A stretch of DNA of 64,000 nucleotides from Enterobacter ludwigii (lineage in GTDB: Bacteria > Pseudomonadota > Gammaproteobacteria > Enterobacterales > Enterobacteriaceae), in the NCBI GenBank assembly GCA_900068845.1, contig CEFQ01000005.1, positions 186,001 to 250,000 on the forward strand, given 5' to 3'. The position numbers and the translations under genes were made by a program. Positions 60,338 to 64,000 of the stretch are shown one piece after another. The notes beneath the pieces were generated by a model. The model had not been told where the DNA came from and did no database searches. It saw only the letters and a list, made by a program, of their open reading frames with translations. Each line of letters starts with the position of its first letter. Within the stretch, counting starts at the first letter, position 1.

Positions 60338-61381
60338 TCAGGTAACTACGGTAATCAAAGGATGATCAGATTGGGCAGCAAACAGCTCACCAATCGACGC
60401 GACTTGCACGCCTGTTGCAGCAGCACAGCGCAGGAAGGTTTCGATGGCGCTGGGTTGCACCGCCACCAGTAGCCCACCAGACGTTTGCGGATCGCACAGC
60501 AGCGCACGCGTGGCATCATCAATCGAAGAAACGTGCTTGCCATAGCTGGCGAAGTTGCGGCTGGTCCCACCCGGTACTGCACCGGCAGCAATATAGTCAT
60601 CGACGCCAGCCAGACGGGGGACATGCGCAGCAATCACTTCGGCACGCAGTCCTGAACCGTGGCAGATTTCACTTAAATGACCCAGCAGGCCAAAACCCGT
60701 GACATCAGTCATAGCACTGACGCCTTCGAGTTTGGCGAATTCTGCCCCGGCGGAATTCAATTGGCACATGACATCTGCTGCTAACGACTGGTGTTCAGGT
60801 CGCAGCAGGCCTTTTTTCTCGGCTGTAGTAAGAATGCCAATCCCTAGCGGTTTGGTGAGAAATAGCTGGCAACCAGCCTGCGCCGCGCTGTTCTTTTTTA
60901 CCCGCGCCACATCAACGATACCGGTCACGGCCAGACCGAAGATTGGCTCTGGCGCATCAATAGAATGCCCCCCCGCCAATGCAATTCCCGCCGCCTGACA
61001 AGCCGCACGCCCACCTTCGACGACCTGCTGCGCCACGTCCGGACTCAGTACATTTACTGGCCAGCCTAAAATGGCGATCGCCATGATGGGTTTCCCACCC
61101 ATAGCGTAGATATCGCTGATGGCGTTAGTAGCAGCGATGCGACCAAAGGTAAAAGGATCGTCGACGATTGGCATAAAGAAATCAGTGGTGCTGACAACAG
61201 CGTTACCGTTACCGAGATCGTACACCGCGGCATCGTCACGCGTTTCATTGCCAACCAGCAGTTGCGGATCGTGAAATGGGCTGAGCTCACTCTGAAGAAT
61301 GGTTTCCAAAACTTGCGGCGAAATTTTGCAGCCGCAACCAGCACCGTGGCTGTATTGCGTTAATCGAAGAGGTTCACTCAT
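60338..61381 (-). CDS. selD: selenide, water dikinase (selenophosphate synthase)
   Basis: A 347-aa enzyme that makes selenophosphate from selenide and [14 protein letters not shown] carries Cys16/Cys18 and Lys19 (E. coli Cys17/Lys20 region); the catalytic residue is Cys, not Sec. The start is the ATG at 61381 after AAGGAAG, giving the E. coli length; six upstream codons are in frame. First gene of selD-topB-ynjH. Confidence 0.96.
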   Translation of the reverse strand: MSEPLRLTQYSHGAGCGCKISPQVLETILQSELSPFHDPQLLVGNETRDDAAVYDLGNGNAVVSTTDFFMPIVDDPFTFGRIAATNAISDIYAMGGKPIMAIAILGWPVNVLSPDVAQQVVEGGRAACQAAGIALAGGHSIDAPEPIFGLAVTGIVDVARVKKNSAAQAGCQLFLTKPLGIGILTTAEKKGLLRPEHQSLAADVMCQLNSAGAEFAKLEGVSAMTDVTGFGLLGHLSEICHGSGLRAEVIAAHVPRLAGVDDYIAAGAVPGGTSRNFASYGKHVSSIDDATRALLCDPQTSGGLLVAVQPSAIETFLRCAAATGVQVASIGELFAAQSDHPLITVVT

Positions 61382-61534
61382 GGCGACTTCCTTATGCAAT
61401 GAACAGAAGCCGCTATGGTAGCCTGTCTGTCAAGTGGTGGTAAGTGTTGCACGACCTAACCTCGATCTTTCGCACAGGCTCTGTGCAATGTCTGCAACGG
61501 CGCATAACCTGCCGCAAAATTTCGCCGCTGTCTG

Positions 61535-62086
61535 TCAGAAATAACTGACAAACTGCGCGGTGTCCGGCGGCACCACGGTGGTGTTGGCTTTCAACTGGGG
61601 CGTACCAAGATAGAGGAATCCTACGATCGCATCCTGTTCACGGCAGCCAAAGGCTTCGCGCACTGATGGATGATCGGTCCACGGACCGCTACGCCAGATA
61701 CCGTTAAAGCCTTGGGCGACGGCCGCCATCTGCATTGCCATGACGGCACAACTGGCCGATGCCAACTGTTCCCAATGCGGTACTTTGGCATTTTCTTCAC
61801 AATGTGCCACCACAGTGATGATCATGGGTGCGCGAAATGGCGCAGAAGCGGCTTTGTCGATGGCCTTCTGCTCAAGATTGCTGTCGCGTGCGGCTTGTTC
61901 TAACAGTTTTCCAAAGCGCTCGCGTCCTTCATTTTCGACAATAATGAATCGCCATGGCTGCAGCGTGCCGTGATCGGGTGCGCGCAGCGCGGCATGCAGA
62001 ATGTTTTGCAGCGCTTCGCCTGCCGGAGCAGGTTCTGCCAGACGAGACGCCGAGCGGCGGTTAACTAATAAATCCAATGCATCCAT
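61535..62086 (-). CDS. ydjA: nitroreductase-family protein YdjA
   Basis: A 183-aa FMN-dependent oxidoreductase. [16 protein letters not shown] and [21 protein letters not shown] match E. coli YdjA, including the Arg-Arg-Ser FMN site and the C-terminal [11 protein letters not shown]. The natural substrate is unknown. Upstream of selD by about 150 bp and divergent from sppA. Confidence 0.94.
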   Translation of the reverse strand: MDALDLLVNRRSASRLAEPAPAGEALQNILHAALRAPDHGTLQPWRFIIVENEGRERFGKLLEQAARDSNLEQKAIDKAASAPFRAPMIITVVAHCEENAKVPHWEQLASASCAVMAMQMAAVAQGFNGIWRSGPWTDHPSVREAFGCREQDAIVGFLYLGTPQLKANTTVVPPDTAQFVSYF

Positions 62087-62255
62087 TATTCTTCTCCCAT
62101 GAATAAAAAGCGTGGGCTAATCCTGGCACAGCACGATCTTTTGTAACAGTCTGGCGCGATTTCCTGCTGACTTTTCGCACGCCGCTCTTTAGGATGAACC
62201 CGACATCGGGGTAGACCGCGTGCTGGCTGCCCTGCTACGTGAATATGGAGAGTTT

Positions 62256-64000
62256 ATGCGCACATTGTGGCGAATTATTTCCGGTCTGTTCCGCTGGACC
62301 TGGCGGGTACTGAATTTTATTCGGGAATTTATTCTTAATGTATTTCTTATTGTTTTGATCCTGGCGGGCGTCGGGATTTGGCTGCAAGTGTCCAGTTCCA
62401 ACAGCAGTGAACCCGTACAGCAAGGCGCACTGAAAATCGATCTGAGCGGTATGCTGGTTGATAAACCTTCCGTCAGCAATCGTCTAAGTCGTATCAGTCG
62501 TCAACTGTTAGGCGCGAACAGCGATCGCCTGCAGGAGAACTCCCTGTTCGACGTGGTCGATGCGATTCGCCAGGCCAAAACCGATAAGAACATTATGGGT
62601 ATTGTGCTGGACCTACGAGACTTTGCCGGCGGCGATCAACCTTCGCTGCAATATGTGGGTAAAGCACTGCGCGAATTCCGCGATGCTGGCAAACCCATTT
62701 ATGCCGTCGGCGACAGCTACAGCCAGGCGCAATACTACATTGCCAGCTACGCCAACAAGGTTTACCTGTCACCGCAAGGCACGGTGGATCTGCACGGTTT
62801 CGCCACCAACGGCCTGTATTACAAAACCCTGCTGGAGAAGTTGAAAGTTAACTCACATGTCTTCCGCGTTGGGACTTACAAATCTGCGGTTGAGCCGTTC
62901 CTGCGTGACGATATGTCACCTGAAGCGCGTGACGCTGACGGACGCTGGATTGGCCAGCTGTGGCAGAATTATCTGAACACCGTAGCGGCTAATCGTCAGA
63001 TTACGCCAGAACAACTGTTCCCAGGCGCAGTTGGCATCATTAGCGGTCTGCAGGCTGTTCAGGGCGATACAGCAAAATACGCACTGAACAATAAATTAGT
63101 GGATGTGCTCGATACGCGTGCCGCGGCCGATCAGGAACTGGTTAAAACCTTCGGCTGGGACAAGGCGAATAACGATTACCGTAGCGTCAGTATCTACGAC
63201 TATTACGTTAAACAGCCGCCGCAAAGTCGGGATGGCAATATCGCGGTGATCCTCGCCAGCGGTGCGATTATGGACGGTGAAGAGAGCGCCGGGAACGTCG
63301 GTGGTGATACCACCGCGTCGCAAATTCGCGATGCGCGTCTTGACCCGAAAATCAAAGCCATTGTGTTGCGTGTCAACAGCCCAGGCGGCAGCGTAACCGC
63401 GTCGGAAGCGATTCGTGAAGAGCTAGCGGCAGCGCATGATGCCGGTAAACCGGTGGTGGTATCAATGGGTGGCATGGCCGCTTCGGGCGGTTACTGGATT
63501 TCAACACCTGCCGATTACATCGTGGCCGCACCCAGCACGCTGACCGGTTCCATCGGTATCTTTGGTGTGATTAACACCGTTGAAAACAGTCTGAGTTCAG
63601 TGGGTGTGCATACCGATGGCGTTGCCACATCGCCACTCGCGGATGTGGCAACCACCAAAGCGCTACCGACCGAAGTGCAGCAGTTGATGCAACTGACCAT
63701 CGAGAATGGCTATCGTAACTTTGTCGGTTTGGTGGCGACCTCACGTCACAAAACGCCTGATGAAATTAATGCGATTGCTCAGGGCCACGTTTGGACGGGT
63801 AGCGATGCCAAAGCCAATGGCTTGGTGGATGCGTTGGGTGATTTTGATGACGCCGTAGCGAAAGCTGCTGAACTGGCGAAGGTCGCCAAGCCGGAGTTGA
63901 GCTGGTATCAAGATGATCCGGGCATGATCGATCTGCTGCTAAATCAGCTGAACGCGTCTGCTCAGGCTGTGTTGCCGGCAGCGCTGAAAATCTGGTTGCC
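62256..64000 (+). CDS. sppA: signal peptide peptidase SppA, partial
   Basis: The first 581 residues; the gene continues past the right edge (the E. coli protein has 618). An N-terminal membrane helix (about 26-46) precedes two S49 domains. The catalytic Lys209 ([10 protein letters not shown]) and Ser410 ([10 protein letters not shown]) are both visible, at almost the same positions as in E. coli. It degrades cleaved signal peptides in the inner membrane. GGAGAG lies before the ATG. Confidence 0.95.
   Translation, partial: MRTLWRIISGLFRWTWRVLNFIREFILNVFLIVLILAGVGIWLQVSSSNSSEPVQQGALKIDLSGMLVDKPSVSNRLSRISRQLLGANSDRLQENSLFDVVDAIRQAKTDKNIMGIVLDLRDFAGGDQPSLQYVGKALREFRDAGKPIYAVGDSYSQAQYYIASYANKVYLSPQGTVDLHGFATNGLYYKTLLEKLKVNSHVFRVGTYKSAVEPFLRDDMSPEARDADGRWIGQLWQNYLNTVAANRQITPEQLFPGAVGIISGLQAVQGDTAKYALNNKLVDVLDTRAAADQELVKTFGWDKANNDYRSVSIYDYYVKQPPQSRDGNIAVILASGAIMDGEESAGNVGGDTTASQIRDARLDPKIKAIVLRVNSPGGSVTASEAIREELAAAHDAGKPVVVSMGGMAASGGYWISTPADYIVAAPSTLTGSIGIFGVINTVENSLSSVGVHTDGVATSPLADVATTKALPTEVQQLMQLTIENGYRNFVGLVATSRHKTPDEINAIAQGHVWTGSDAKANGLVDALGDFDDAVAKAAELAKVAKPELSWYQDDPGMIDLLLNQLNASAQAVLPAALKIWL

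Overview
The window is chromosomal DNA from an Enterobacterales bacterium. Nearly every gene has a recognisable Escherichia coli counterpart, and long blocks keep E. coli order: osmB-yciH-pyrF-lapB-lapA-pgpB-ribA-acnA-ymiC-yciX-ymiA-cysB-topA-yciN-sohB-yciK-btuR-rluB, then yciO-rnm-trpLEGDCBA, then ompW-yciC-yciB-yciA-tonB-yciI-yciY-clsA-yciU-oppFDCBA-ychE-adhE-tdk-hns, then galU-rssB-rssA-ychJ-purU-tRNA-Tyr. Separate trpG and trpD, a two-gene UDP-sugar insert between hns and galU, and other differences from E. coli suggest Erwiniaceae (Pantoea/Erwinia-like). The genus is inference and was not checked against a database. I see no insertion sequence, prophage or CRISPR array.

Region by region. 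1-1.8 kb: the 5' part of kdgT with a KdgR-like box, an orphan araD, and osmB. 1.8-9.8 kb: pyrimidine (pyrF), LPS control (lapAB), phospholipid (pgpB), riboflavin (ribA) and aconitase (acnA) genes, plus three very short genes (ymiC, yciX, ymiA). 10-18 kb: cysB, topA, sohB, yciK-btuR and rluB. 18-19.7 kb: an AT-rich gap and a predicted lipoprotein with a trypsin-like H-D-S triad, at the place where E. coli carries yciQ. 20-28 kb: the whole tryptophan pathway as one coupled operon behind a TrpR operator and an attenuator with an unusually long leader peptide. 28-35 kb: envelope genes (BON lipoprotein, ompW, yciCBA, tonB, clsA). 35-43 kb: the oligopeptide permease with two tandem binding-protein genes. 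43-47 kb: a regulatory-rich intergenic region, ychE and adhE, the last with overlapping FNR and NarL-type sites. 47-56 kb: tdk, hns, the UDP-glucose to UDP-glucuronate to UDP-galacturonate route (galU, ugd, epimerase), the RssB/RssA pair, ychJ and purU. 55.8-57.2 kb: two tRNA-Tyr genes followed by six tandem 167/168-bp repeats that each carry the tRNA 3' end. 57-64 kb: xthA, ynjH-topB-selD, ydjA and the 5' part of sppA.

The most unusual element is the tRNA-Tyr repeat array, which resembles the E. coli tyrT rtT repeats but has twice as many units. Each unit holds an 11-bp perfect inverted repeat that can pair with the tRNA-derived segment. Other points to follow up are the triad-bearing lipoprotein, a perfect CRP-type palindrome beside a very short ORF and a long hairpin between oppA2 and ychE, the tandem oppA paralogs, and several tiny ORFs with good ribosome binding sites.
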